A stretch of 64,000 bases of DNA, from assembly GCF_014650115.1 (NCBI RefSeq), contig NZ_BMUI01000011.1, forward strand, positions 214,654 to 278,653, given 5' to 3'. A program made the translations under genes and the position numbers. Below, piece by piece: positions 56,352-64,000 of the stretch. Positions within the stretch are counted from its first letter, which is position 1, and every line of letters starts with the position of its first letter. The notes under the pieces are model-generated. The model did no database searches, had not been told where the DNA came from, and worked only from the letters and a program-made list of their open reading frames with translations. This DNA comes from Streptomyces olivaceoviridis. GTDB lineage: Bacteria > Actinomycetota > Actinomycetes > Streptomycetales > Streptomycetaceae.

Positions 56352-57935
56352 ATGAGACATCGCATGGTCGTGCTCGCCATGGTGAGCGCGCTGGCCACGG
56401 CCGCGTCGGTCACGGCGGCCTCCTCCAGCCCGGCCCCCGCACAGGCCACGTCCCACAGCACGGGGCCACGGCCTCCCGAGCCCACACGTCCCCCCGGACC
56501 GACTCCTCCGCCGGGCACGGCGGGCGGCGAGGCCTGGGCGTGGACGCAGCTCACCAGCCGCGGGACCCAGATCCGCTACGTGTCCACCGACACCAGTCGG
56601 CAATGCCCCTCGGTGCGCTACACCCTGGGGACGACCAGGGACACGCACCAGATGCACCAGGTGAGCACCCCCATGGGGGCGCAGTTCCCCACCACCGTCT
56701 GCGAGCTGGGTGTGCCCCTCACGGCGTCCGGCGCGCGGCTGGAACAGGTCCCGGCGGCCGTGCTGCACCCCGGCGACCGCCGGCTCCCCCTGCCCAACTG
56801 GACGTCGACGACACGCCCCCAGAGGATCGCCGTCATCGGCGACACCGGCTGCTCGGTCCCGAAGGCCGGTACGGTCCAGAACTGCGCGAACCACCAGACC
56901 GGCTGGCCCTTCCCGACGATCGCGAACAGCGCCGCCACCGTGACGCGCCCCGATCTCGTCCTCCACGTCGGTGACTACCTCTACCGCGAGGACCCGGACA
57001 GGGAGAACGACAAGCAGCGGAATCCGGGCTGCACGACGACCGCCGACGCGGCGAGCTGGGACTGTGTCGTCGCCGACTTCTTCAGACCCGCACAGACACT
57101 GCTCGCCGGCGCGCCGGTCGCGTTGACACGGGGCAATCACGAGGACTGCAACCAGAACTTCAAAGGCGGTGCGGGCGGCGCCTGGTTCCGCTACCTCGCC
57201 GACGACCTGCGCGGCGACGGGACGTGCGACCGGTACACCGATCCCGTGACCATCCGCGCCGGCCTGCTGAACCTCGTCTCCCTGGACTCCTCGTTCGCCG
57301 ACCCCATGGACAACGGAAGCACGGCGGCCAAGGCCGTCTTCACCAGGCAGCTCGACCAGGTGAACCAGTACGCTCAACGGCGTCCCGGTGAAGACTACTT
57401 CCTGTTCACGCACAAGCCGCTGTGGATGGTGAAATCGGCGGGGCACACGACCGGCGACGTGACATGGCTGACCAGGGTCCTCGGCGACGCGGTCGCCGAC
57501 ACCGCACTGCACCGGCTGGCGCGCAACGTACGACTGGTGCTCTCGGGGCACGTGCACCTCTACCAGATGATCGATTTCAACACGGTCCGCCCACCGCAGC
57601 TGACCGTGGGCTCCTCGGGCGGGCCACTGGACAGCGGCCCGGACGACCTCCTGGTCCTCGGCCAGCCGGTCGGCACCCCGCCGCAGCCCGTCCACCAGTC
57701 GATCACCCAGACGGTGGGCCCCATGGGGGGCACGGGCGTCTTCGGGTACGCGGACCTCGGCTACAGCTCCGCCGGAAACACCTGGGTCCTCACCTTCCGC
57801 AACACGAACGGTCGCGTCCTCGGCCCCACCTGCCGGCTCGACACGAGCCTGGCCGACAAGTCGTTCCTGTGTGCCCCGGGCACCTCGACCGGACCGGGAA
57901 CCAACCGGCCCGGCGCACCCGTGGCGGCTCGATGA
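56352..57935 (+). CDS. Secreted metallophosphoesterase
   Basis: A 527-residue exported calcineurin-like phosphoesterase. The ATG follows a GAAGGAA site. A signal segment (MVVLAMVSALATAASVTAAS) is followed by a Pro-rich linker. The metal-binding motifs come in order: VIGDTGC near residue 165, HVGDYLYRED near 210, RGNHEDC near 260, THKPL near 350 and SGHVHLYQ near 395. This pattern suits purple-acid-like phosphatase or nucleotidase activity outside the cell. Substrate unknown. Confidence 0.9.
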   Translation: MRHRMVVLAMVSALATAASVTAASSSPAPAQATSHSTGPRPPEPTRPPGPTPPPGTAGGEAWAWTQLTSRGTQIRYVSTDTSRQCPSVRYTLGTTRDTHQMHQVSTPMGAQFPTTVCELGVPLTASGARLEQVPAAVLHPGDRRLPLPNWTSTTRPQRIAVIGDTGCSVPKAGTVQNCANHQTGWPFPTIANSAATVTRPDLVLHVGDYLYREDPDRENDKQRNPGCTTTADAASWDCVVADFFRPAQTLLAGAPVALTRGNHEDCNQNFKGGAGGAWFRYLADDLRGDGTCDRYTDPVTIRAGLLNLVSLDSSFADPMDNGSTAAKAVFTRQLDQVNQYAQRRPGEDYFLFTHKPLWMVKSAGHTTGDVTWLTRVLGDAVADTALHRLARNVRLVLSGHVHLYQMIDFNTVRPPQLTVGSSGGPLDSGPDDLLVLGQPVGTPPQPVHQSITQTVGPMGGTGVFGYADLGYSSAGNTWVLTFRNTNGRVLGPTCRLDTSLADKSFLCAPGTSTGPGTNRPGAPVAAR

Positions 57936-58205
57936 GCCGCCGGTCTCGACGCGCCGGACACCGCGGACACCGCGCGCGGCCGGTGGCACGACCACGGGCA
58001 CGGGGCCTCCGGGGGGCGCACGATGCCGGTCGGCGTGGACGAGCGTGATCCCGGGGACGGGAACCCCGTGGTCGTCCACGTCCGTCGTCGCTGACCCGGG
58101 TGGAGTCGCCGGGGGCGTTTCGATGCGCGATGCTGTGGGCGCGACGGTTCCGTCCACTGACCTTCCCACGGCGCCCGTGTCGCCGCCGAGTCCGGAGATC
58201 CCGCA

Positions 58206-58832
58206 GTGCTTTTCGACGTCACGCGCAGTGAACTCGTCCGCCTCTTCGGCGAGGACCGGCTCGTGGTGCTGCCCGCCACCGCCTTCCCGCCCGCCACCGC
58301 GGACAGCGAGGGCGCCCGTCTTCTGCAGACCGTCGGCGTCCCCACCGGGACGCTCTGGCCGCGTGTGCCCGACGAGGACGACGGTCTGCTGCCCCTCGTC
58401 CAGGACGTCGTCGACGTCGAGGATGTCGAGGGCGTCGAGGACGCCGGGGAGGGTGCGGGCGGATGGCCCGTCATCGGGTGGCTGCTCAACGCCCACCTCG
58501 CCCTCGACCCCGCTTCCGGCAAGGTGCACGCCTTCGACGCCGACGAGGAGACCGTGCGGGAACTCCACACGGACGTCTCCTCCCTGCTCCAGGTCACCCT
58601 CCGGTTCCAGCGCCTGCTCGACGAGTTCACCTTCAGCGGCGACGACGGCGACGAGGAAGCCGACTTCGAGCGCCTGGAGCGCGAGGTCGAACGCATCCGT
58701 CAGGAGACGCACAGCAGCGACCCGCTCCCCTTCCAGGACGACGAGACCGTCTGGTCGGTGGTCGGCGAGGAGATCGCCGCGGGCCAGCGCTTCAGGGGCG
58801 ACAGCCCGGGAGCCCGCTCGCTCCACGGGTGA
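58206..58832 (+). CDS. SUKH-4-like immunity family protein
   Basis: A 208-residue acidic protein. The pattern of a GLPEE-like start replaced here by LVRLFGEDRLVVLP, the strand LNAHLALDPASGKVHAFDADE near residue 100 and the helix DVSSLLQVTLRFQRLL near 120 fit the SUKH-4 superfamily, whose members neutralise polymorphic toxins. No toxin gene is visible near it, so it may be orphaned or have another role. GTG start, not strongly supported. Confidence 0.6.
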   Translation: MLFDVTRSELVRLFGEDRLVVLPATAFPPATADSEGARLLQTVGVPTGTLWPRVPDEDDGLLPLVQDVVDVEDVEGVEDAGEGAGGWPVIGWLLNAHLALDPASGKVHAFDADEETVRELHTDVSSLLQVTLRFQRLLDEFTFSGDDGDEEADFERLEREVERIRQETHSSDPLPFQDDETVWSVVGEEIAAGQRFRGDSPGARSLHG

Positions 58833-58854
58833 TCACCGCCCGTCCCTCCACTCT

Positions 58855-59871
58855 TCAGGGGCGGGCCGGGAGCCAGCGTTGCTGGACGGCGCGCACGCCG
58901 GCCTCGAAGCGGCTGCGGGCGCCGAGGCGGTCCATCAGTTCGGAGGCTATGCGACGGGCGGTGCGAGGGGACACCCCGAGGCGCTTGGCGATGGCCTCGT
59001 CGGTGTGGCCCTCGGCCAGCAGGCGCAGGGCGGTGGCCTGCTGGCCGGTGAGGCCGTGCGCGTCGGTGGGGACGACCTGGCCGAGGGGCTGGGCGGCCTC
59101 CCAGGTCGTCTCGAAGAGCGCGCACAGAGCGGTGAGCGTGCCCTGTCCGGTCAGCAGCACCGCGCCGGCGGCGGTGTCGTCACTGCTGACGGAGATCATG
59201 GCGGTCCGCCGGTCCATGAGGATCATCCGTGTCGGGAGCGACGGCACCGTGCGGACCTGACCGCCCAGCCGGGCCAGCCAGTCGGCGTGCTCGACAGTAG
59301 GGCGGTTGGTGCGCACGCTGTCCAGGTAGATCGTGCGCATCCGCACCCCGCGGCCGAGCAGGTCCTCGTTGAGCGGCCGGGACGCGGCCATGTTCTCCGC
59401 GGTCTGCGGCCCGCCCGGCGCGAACGTCAGGAACTCCTCGCGTACCTCGCGGGTGAGGACGGCCAGCCGGTCGCGGATCTGGTCGAGCCCCACCAGTTGC
59501 TCCACGCTGGGGTGGCTGGTGGCCGGCCGTAGTTCGGCGTACTCCGAGATGAGCTGGGCCGCGGCTGCCCGTGAGGCCTCCAGGCGCTGCTGCTGCGCCG
59601 CGAGCCGGGCCTGCTGCCGGGCCATCAGGATCTCCATGCCGATGTCCGGTGACACCGCCCGCAGCCGCCCCGCGTCCCCGGCGGCGGGACGCACCAGCGC
59701 CAGCTCGCTCAGGGTGTCGAGGGCGTCGCGCACCTCCTCCTCCGACAGCCCCGCGGTGTCGCCCAGGTCCGCGACACCGGCGGCCGGGTGTCTGAGCATG
59801 GTGCGGTACACCGTCTCCGCGACGGAATCGAGCCCGAGTCCGGTCAGCACGTGGGTCCCCCGTTTCTGCAC
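58855..59871 (-). CDS. LuxR/TrmB-like regulator
   Basis: A 338-residue regulator with an N-terminal TrmB-type winged helix (YRTMLRHPAAGVADLGDTAGLSEEEV), a middle sensor resembling that of the regulators at 16,800-18,800 (EEFLTFAPGG, RGVRMRTIYLDSV), and a C-terminal LuxR helix-turn-helix (TALRLLAEGHTDEAIAKRL, VSPRTARRIASELMDRL). The start is GTG. The nearest target is a small secreted peptide gene 600 bases away on the other strand, similar to the arrangement at 16.4-17.8 kb. Confidence 0.82.
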   Translation of the reverse strand: MQKRGTHVLTGLGLDSVAETVYRTMLRHPAAGVADLGDTAGLSEEEVRDALDTLSELALVRPAAGDAGRLRAVSPDIGMEILMARQQARLAAQQQRLEASRAAAAQLISEYAELRPATSHPSVEQLVGLDQIRDRLAVLTREVREEFLTFAPGGPQTAENMAASRPLNEDLLGRGVRMRTIYLDSVRTNRPTVEHADWLARLGGQVRTVPSLPTRMILMDRRTAMISVSSDDTAAGAVLLTGQGTLTALCALFETTWEAAQPLGQVVPTDAHGLTGQQATALRLLAEGHTDEAIAKRLGVSPRTARRIASELMDRLGARSRFEAGVRAVQQRWLPARP

Positions 59872-60008
59872 CCGACATCCCCTGTTCGGCGTCGATCCTC
59901 GCAGAACGGCAATGTTTCGTCACAGGGTCAGGCCGGAACGGGCCAGGGACACAACCGACCACCCGGGAAGCCGACTTGGCGGCTGCCTTCGTTGAGACGC
60001 TGGAGCGC

Positions 60009-60317
60009 ATGTACCTCGTCCACGCGCATCTGGAACTCCCTTCCGGCAGCCAGCTGCCGCCGGACGTCCGCGAGTTGCTGCGCTCGTCCCTCGTCCCCGG
60101 CGACCGCGTCGAGCACGTCTCCGTCCACGTCCGCTCCCCCGCCCGGCTCACCCTCGGCCTCTATACGCTGGCCGACGGGCTGGAGGAGGCCGAGGAACGG
60201 GCCGTCCGCGTCTGCGGCCGACTGCTCCGGGAGGTACCGCAGTTGGCGGCGGCGCGACTCACGGGAGCCGGGGTGCCGCTGATCCCCCTGGCGTTCGAGG
60301 CACAGCCCGCCGACTGA
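60009..60317 (+). CDS. Small conserved protein of unknown function
   Basis: A 102-residue protein (MYLVHAHLELPSGSQLP...LVPGDRVEHVSVHVRSPARLTLGLYTLADGLEEAEERAVRVC). The balanced beta-alpha pattern suggests a small folded cytoplasmic protein, and similar MYLVHAHL starts are familiar in Streptomyces. The ATG is preferred over the in-frame TTG at 59976. It lies in the divergent gap of the LuxR regulator. Confidence 0.6.
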   Translation: MYLVHAHLELPSGSQLPPDVRELLRSSLVPGDRVEHVSVHVRSPARLTLGLYTLADGLEEAEERAVRVCGRLLREVPQLAAARLTGAGVPLIPLAFEAQPAD

Positions 60318-60498
60318 CGTACAGGGCGTCACCGACCCCCGTGGACGTATCGGTCCAAGGCCCTTTCCGTCCACCGGGGACCCCTTCTCACGGGCTCGGC
60401 CGGCGACGAACCTGGTGATCACCGGCCAGGGCGCGCGTCACCGCGGGACGCGACGGCGGGCCGGACCCCGCACCTCGTCCCGGAAGGAACGGTCAGCC

Positions 60499-60696
60499 AT
60501 GCCTCGCACCCGTATCGCCAGGGCCGCCGCGGTCGCCTCCCTCGTCGTCGCCGCGGCCCTCGCCGCCCCGGTCGTCGCCTCGGCACCCGGGACGGACGCC
60601 GAGTCCTCCACCGTCCTCGCCGGTGACGCCGGCTGGCAGGTCCCGCCGGTGGACGCCGGCCGACAGGCCGCCGTGGCCGACGCCGGCTGGCAGTAG
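60499..60696 (+). CDS. Small secreted peptide with DAGWQ repeats
   Basis: A 65-residue peptide. A basic MPRTRIAR start and hydrophobic AAAVASLVVAAALAAPVVASA form a signal peptide. The short mature part has the motif D-A-G-W-Q twice (residues 43-47 and the final five) with a variant D-A-G-R-Q between. AAGGAAC precedes the ATG. It resembles the DTTWG peptide at 16,443 in layout: signal peptide, repeated five-residue motif, last copy at the very end. I know no family for it. Confidence 0.65.
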   Translation: MPRTRIARAAAVASLVVAAALAAPVVASAPGTDAESSTVLAGDAGWQVPPVDAGRQAAVADAGWQ

Positions 60697-60798
60697 GCCG
60701 CCCGCCGTCTCTGACGGCGGCTCCCGCGCGTCCCACCCGCCGGTCCACGAACCGCGCCCGCCCTGCTCCACCTCAACCGCTCCCGGGGGGAACCAGAA

Positions 60799-61986
60799 GT
60801 GAACAACGTCCGCACCGACCGCCGTAGAGCCGCGGGCCTGCTGGCCGCCGCCGCCCTGAGCACCGGACTCCTCACGGTGACCGCTCCCACCGCCGACGCG
60901 GCCACCACCTGCTCGGGCAGCGTCAACATCTACGGCGTACTCTCCGACGGCCGCCTCACGTTCAGCCAGATCAACCCGGCCACCGGCGACCTTGCCAAGG
61001 TGCTCGTCGGACCGGACCTCGGCTTCGAGCCGCAGGCCATGGCGACCCTCAACTTCAACACCGTCCTGGTGACGTCGACCACCGGTGCCCTCTACCGCAT
61101 CGACATCAAGACGAACAACACCAGCCTCGCCCTGCTGAACCCGCCGGTGAGGATCGCCGACAGCGGCTGGACCCACGACAAGCTGACCTACGACGGTCAC
61201 GGGCACCTCTACGGCACGACGACCTCCGGGCTGCTGCTGCGCTACAACGTCACCGAGGACAAGCCGGCCGGCTCCCAGCACATCGGCGTCCGCACCGAGA
61301 TCGACACCGGGTTCGTCCTGAAGACCCTCACCGCCACCGGTGACGACCGGCTCGGTGCCACGACCGAGGACGGACGGCTGCTCGACTACACGGTCGCCGG
61401 TGCCGGTTCCTGGAAGAGCAACGCCCTGAAGTCCTCCGGCTGGTCGGGCTTCAACCAGCTCGTCTCCCCCGGCGGCGGGCTCTACTACGGGCGGCTCTCC
61501 ACCGGTGCCATGTACTGGTACAAGGACGCCAACCCGACGGACGGCTCCGGCGCGGACATCACGTACCACCTCGACGACCCGGTCAACACCAGTGGCTGGA
61601 CGCAGAAGCTGCTGTCCGCGCAGCCGGGCACCTACACCTGCACGACCTCCGTGGACACCGTCGACCGCAGCGACATCACCGAGGTCAAGGCCGCCGGGCG
61701 GCAGCTGATGAACGACAGGGACGCGGCCTGGGCCAACACCACCCAGTGGGCATGCCTGGAAGCCCTCTGGGACCACGAGAGCGGCTGGCGCTGGAACGCC
61801 ACGAACCCGTCCTCCGGCGCGTACGGCATCCCGCAGGCGCTGCCCGCCTCCAAGATGGACGTCGCGGGTGACGACTGGCACGAGAACCCGCTGACCCAGA
61901 TCAGATGGGGCCTGAGCTACATCGACGGCCGCTACGGCTCCCCGTGCAACGCGTGGAACTTCTGGCAGGCGAACAACTGGTACTAG
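60799..61986 (+). CDS. Secreted tachylectin-domain protein with lysozyme-like C-terminus
   Basis: A 395-residue exported protein. The signal peptide ends near residue 36 (ADAATTCSG). A tachylectin-type beta-propeller lectin follows (about 40-270, with MATLNFNTVLVTSTTGALYRID, LVSPGGGLYYG). The last about 100 residues resemble a lytic transglycosylase or lysozyme-like fold: WACLEALWDHESGWRWNA, with the catalytic glutamate in DHESGW, and SSGAYGIPQALP. It should bind and cleave peptidoglycan or another polymer. The GTG has a GGGGGGAACC site upstream. Confidence 0.85.
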   Translation: MNNVRTDRRRAAGLLAAAALSTGLLTVTAPTADAATTCSGSVNIYGVLSDGRLTFSQINPATGDLAKVLVGPDLGFEPQAMATLNFNTVLVTSTTGALYRIDIKTNNTSLALLNPPVRIADSGWTHDKLTYDGHGHLYGTTTSGLLLRYNVTEDKPAGSQHIGVRTEIDTGFVLKTLTATGDDRLGATTEDGRLLDYTVAGAGSWKSNALKSSGWSGFNQLVSPGGGLYYGRLSTGAMYWYKDANPTDGSGADITYHLDDPVNTSGWTQKLLSAQPGTYTCTTSVDTVDRSDITEVKAAGRQLMNDRDAAWANTTQWACLEALWDHESGWRWNATNPSSGAYGIPQALPASKMDVAGDDWHENPLTQIRWGLSYIDGRYGSPCNAWNFWQANNWY

Positions 61987-62000
61987 ACCTGACGGATGCG

Positions 62001-62046
62001 GCACGACGGCGGCGCCCCCCGGGAGAAGGGGGCGCCGCCGTCGTGC
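62001..62046. terminator. Bidirectional terminator
   Basis: Perfect 19-base arms (62001-62019 and 62028-62046) between two convergent tachylectin genes. Confidence 0.9.
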
Positions 62047-62051
62047 GCCGG

Positions 62052-63341
62052 TCAGGCGATCCTGTCGTAGCGCAGGGCGATGTAGGACGAGGCCGGGTGG
62101 CTGTCGATGGTGCCGCTGTAGGCGTTCGCGGACGAGTAGTTCATGTCCGAGCTCGGGCTGCCCTCGGAGTAGTAGTAGAAGGTGCCCGCGTCCTGGTCCT
62201 TCCAGCCCGCGAAGAGGACCGCGTGCCCCTCGCCGCTGGAGTTCAGCGCGTCACCGGGCCTGAGGTCGGCCTTGGAGATCTGCGTGCCCGCGCTGGGGAG
62301 GGTCTGCGTCGTCAGCGAGGAGGTGAGGTGCCAGGCCATGGAGACGAATCCGGAGCAGTCGGTGCGGTAGGAGTCGTCGCCCTCGATGTCGGTGGCGTAG
62401 GCGCTCTGGCTGTACTGGACGTTGCGGTTGTACCAGTCCCTGGCGCGGGTCATGACCTCGCTGCGGTAGATCGTGCCGCCCTGCACGGAGTGCGGCGGGG
62501 CCGACGGCACGTAGGCGCAGTTGTTCGCGTAGGCCGACAGCAGGGTCTGCGTCCAGCCGGAGGCGTCCACCGGGTCGTTCGGGTGGTAGGCGATGTCGGA
62601 GCCGTCCGCGTCGGTCGGGTCGGCGTCGTGGTACCAGTACATGCCGCCGTTGGTACGGCCGTAGTAGAGGCCCCCGCCGGGGGAGGACAGCGAGTCGACC
62701 GCCGACCAGCCGCTCGTCTTCAGCACCGCGCGGTCCCAGTCGTTCACGCCGTTGATCTTGTAGCTGAGCAGGCGTCCGTCCGAGGTGGAGGCGATGATGC
62801 GGTCGTCGCCCGCGGCGGCCAGCGTCTTGAGGACGAAGCCCGTGTCGATCACGACGTGCTGGCCTATGTGGGCCGACCCGGAGGGCTTGTCCTGGGACAC
62901 CAGGTACTGGTGGAGCTGCCCGTCGACCGTGCCGTAGAGGTGGCCGGCGCCGTCGTAGACCATCTTGTCGAAGGTCCAGCCGCCGTCCCAGATCTTGACG
63001 ACCCCGGCGAGGCCCAGGGACGTGTTGTTGGTCTGGACGTCGACGCGGTAGAGGTCACCGGTGGTCGACGTGACCAGAACGGTGTTGAAGTTGAGCGTCG
63101 CCATCGCCTTCGGCGTGAAGCCGAGGTTCGGGCCGATGAGCGTCTTGACGCGGTCGCCGGTGTTCGGCTCGATCTGCGTGTACGTCAGTCTGCCGTCCGA
63201 CAGCGTTCCGTAGACCGACACGTCACCGGTGCAGGAGGCGACGGCCTGTGCGGCCCCGCCGGCGACGGTGACCAGACCCAGGGACATCGCGCCGACGGCG
63301 AGGGCGGCGGACGTACGGCGAACGGCATGGCTCAGCTTCAT
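62052..63341 (-). CDS. Secreted tachylectin-domain protein with NlpC/P60-type C-terminus
   Basis: A 429-residue exported paralogue of the convergent gene. A GGAGAGACC site precedes the ATG; signal peptide to about residue 34 (AQAVAS). The lectin half is highly similar to its neighbour. The C-terminal 150 residues are a different enzyme: DDSYRTDCSGFVSMAW with the cysteine, and HAVLFAGWKD with the histidine, resembling NlpC/P60 or CHAP endopeptidases. The two proteins may attack different bonds of the same wall. Confidence 0.85.
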   Translation of the reverse strand: MKLSHAVRRTSAALAVGAMSLGLVTVAGGAAQAVASCTGDVSVYGTLSDGRLTYTQIEPNTGDRVKTLIGPNLGFTPKAMATLNFNTVLVTSTTGDLYRVDVQTNNTSLGLAGVVKIWDGGWTFDKMVYDGAGHLYGTVDGQLHQYLVSQDKPSGSAHIGQHVVIDTGFVLKTLAAAGDDRIIASTSDGRLLSYKINGVNDWDRAVLKTSGWSAVDSLSSPGGGLYYGRTNGGMYWYHDADPTDADGSDIAYHPNDPVDASGWTQTLLSAYANNCAYVPSAPPHSVQGGTIYRSEVMTRARDWYNRNVQYSQSAYATDIEGDDSYRTDCSGFVSMAWHLTSSLTTQTLPSAGTQISKADLRPGDALNSSGEGHAVLFAGWKDQDAGTFYYYSEGSPSSDMNYSSANAYSGTIDSHPASSYIALRYDRIA

Positions 63342-63652
63342 GGTCTCTCCTGCGGCACGGAAGTCGAGCGGGCGCGCGCACGTCCCCGGCCCGGACAACT
63401 GCGTGGCAGGTACGGCTGCGTGGGTTGTTCGCGGGTGTGGCGCCCGGTGGCAGGAACTACTCTCGCCACAGGTCAGGGCCGCTGGAAGAGAGAGACGGTG
63501 GCCGCAAAGGTCCCTGGCCGCTTGCGTCCTGACGGGGCGTTCGTCGCGGGACGGCGGCGGGCGGGGGTGCTTGTGGCAGGGGGCGTACGGCGTCACGAGC
63601 ACCGGCGGGGCCCGGACGCCGTGGGCTCGTCCGGGCATCGACGGCGTCCGGG
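63342..63652. other. Intergenic region upstream of the lectin gene
   Basis: About 310 bases. Contains the terminator of the truncated secreted gene (63611-63652) and the promoter region of the tachylectin gene. No gene seen. Confidence 0.5.
63611..63652 (-). terminator. Terminator of the truncated secreted gene
   Basis: 12-base perfect arms (63611-63622, 63641-63652) ending exactly at the stop codon of the gene at 63653. Confidence 0.75.
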
Positions 63653-63888
63653 TTACTGCACGTCCACGTAATCGGCGGTCGACTTGGCGGCCGGGGTCGT
63701 GGAGGTGCCCGCGAAGTTCCAGCGCCAGTAGCCGTCCTCGGACGCGGGGACGGTGGTCGTCAGGGTGCCGGTGCTGGAGGTGTACACGGTCTTGACGGTG
63801 GTGTACGTCGTGGTGCCGGCCTTGCAGAACTGGAGCCTGACCGGCTGGTCGGTGTAGCCGCCGTAATCGAGGATGCCCCTATGTTGCG
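63653..63888 (-). pseudogene. Truncated secreted protein, C-terminal fragment
   Basis: The last about 75 codons of a beta-sandwich surface protein: LDYGGYTDQPVRLQFCKAG, YTTVKTVYTSSTGTLTTTV, WRWNFAGTSTTPAAKS, DYVDVQ. Such ends are common in Streptomyces secreted proteins. The beginning is cut off where an IS110-type transposase gene begins, so the insertion has destroyed the gene. Confidence 0.75.
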
Positions 63889-64000
63889 TCAAGCGGAAGA
63901 AGACGAGGCAGCAAGGGCCGACGGCAGCTGGATCTGACGGTAGATCTCGCGAGCGACGTAGCGTTTGAGGCAGCGGATGATCTCGCGTTTCGACATGCCC
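63889..64000 (-). mobile_element. IS110-family transposase, C-terminal end
   Basis: Only the last 36 codons are in the window: SKREIIRCLKRYVAREIYRQ followed by a short Ala/Ser-rich end. The RCLKRYVAREIY string is the hallmark of the C-terminus of IS110 transposases. The rest lies beyond the right edge. Confidence 0.8.

Noticed and set aside
55191..58826. 1211-codon minus-strand frame
   Set aside because: Antisense to the metallophosphoesterase and two other genes; no start signal or domain.

Overview
The window is high-GC actinobacterial chromosome and almost certainly Streptomyces. Codon third positions are strongly G/C, GTG starts and GTGA/ATGA stop-start overlaps are common, and HspR/HAIR heat-shock control is present. 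The order tryptophan dioxygenase, class II aldolase, pyrE, spermidine-synthase-like gene, aminotransferase, clpB, hspR-dnaJ-grpE-dnaK, Fe-S reductase, dcd is a housekeeping arrangement I recognise from Streptomyces core chromosomes.

Region 1 (1-16,000) is mostly housekeeping on the minus strand: the N-terminal half of tryptophan 2,3-dioxygenase, two MFS exporters, a DUF3151 protein, fba, pyrE, an aldose-1-epimerase-like enzyme, an SRPBCC protein, a membrane-anchored spermidine-synthase-like protein, a DUF2617 protein, a very Gly/Cys-rich small protein, a PLP aminotransferase, a YbjN-like protein, clpB and a flavin/F420-type oxidoreductase. A 36-bp and 101-bp tandem repeat array lies at 2303-2633.

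Region 2 (16,000-36,400) starts with a small secreted peptide carrying a repeated DTTWG motif. It is followed by a Rieske-like protein whose metal-binding histidines are replaced by arginine, and two LuxR-type regulators flank the pair. Next come an orphan sugar-binding lipoprotein, the dnaK-grpE-dnaJ-hspR operon (HAIR operators before dnaK and before clpB), a MraY/WecA-like transferase, a membrane Fe-S oxidoreductase, three tandem secreted FG-GAP proteins, a Yip1-family protein, a phosphoribosyltransferase, dcd and tRNA-Gly(CCC).

Region 3 (36,347-41,568) is a small genomic island. A 46-bp copy of the 3' end of tRNA-Gly is repeated at its far end. Inside are a two-helix membrane protein, an HTH/N6-methylase/specificity-domain fusion, a broken short-chain dehydrogenase, a SnoaL-like protein and a VapBC pair. 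A frameshifted tyrosine integrase remnant lies just outside the right att copy, pointing to stacked integrations.

Region 4 (42,200-64,000) is accessory. It holds several secreted proteins and a minus-strand operon combining a CrtC/AttH-like protein, a polyprenyl synthase fused to an SCP2-like domain and a helical unknown. Three proteins share an unrecognised domain ending in D-E-D. Further along are an NHL-repeat protein, a lamin-tail protein, a Ser/Thr kinase, a SCO2400-type protein, a metallophosphoesterase, a SUKH-4-like protein, a third LuxR/TrmB-like regulator near a small secreted peptide with DAGWQ repeats, and two convergent tachylectin-domain secreted proteins. At the right edge an IS110-type transposase tail truncates another secreted gene.

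The strongest candidates for undescribed biology are the Trp-motif peptide loci (about 16.1-17.8 kb and 58.9-60.7 kb) and the terpenoid-like/DED-domain cluster (about 44.0-52.7 kb).
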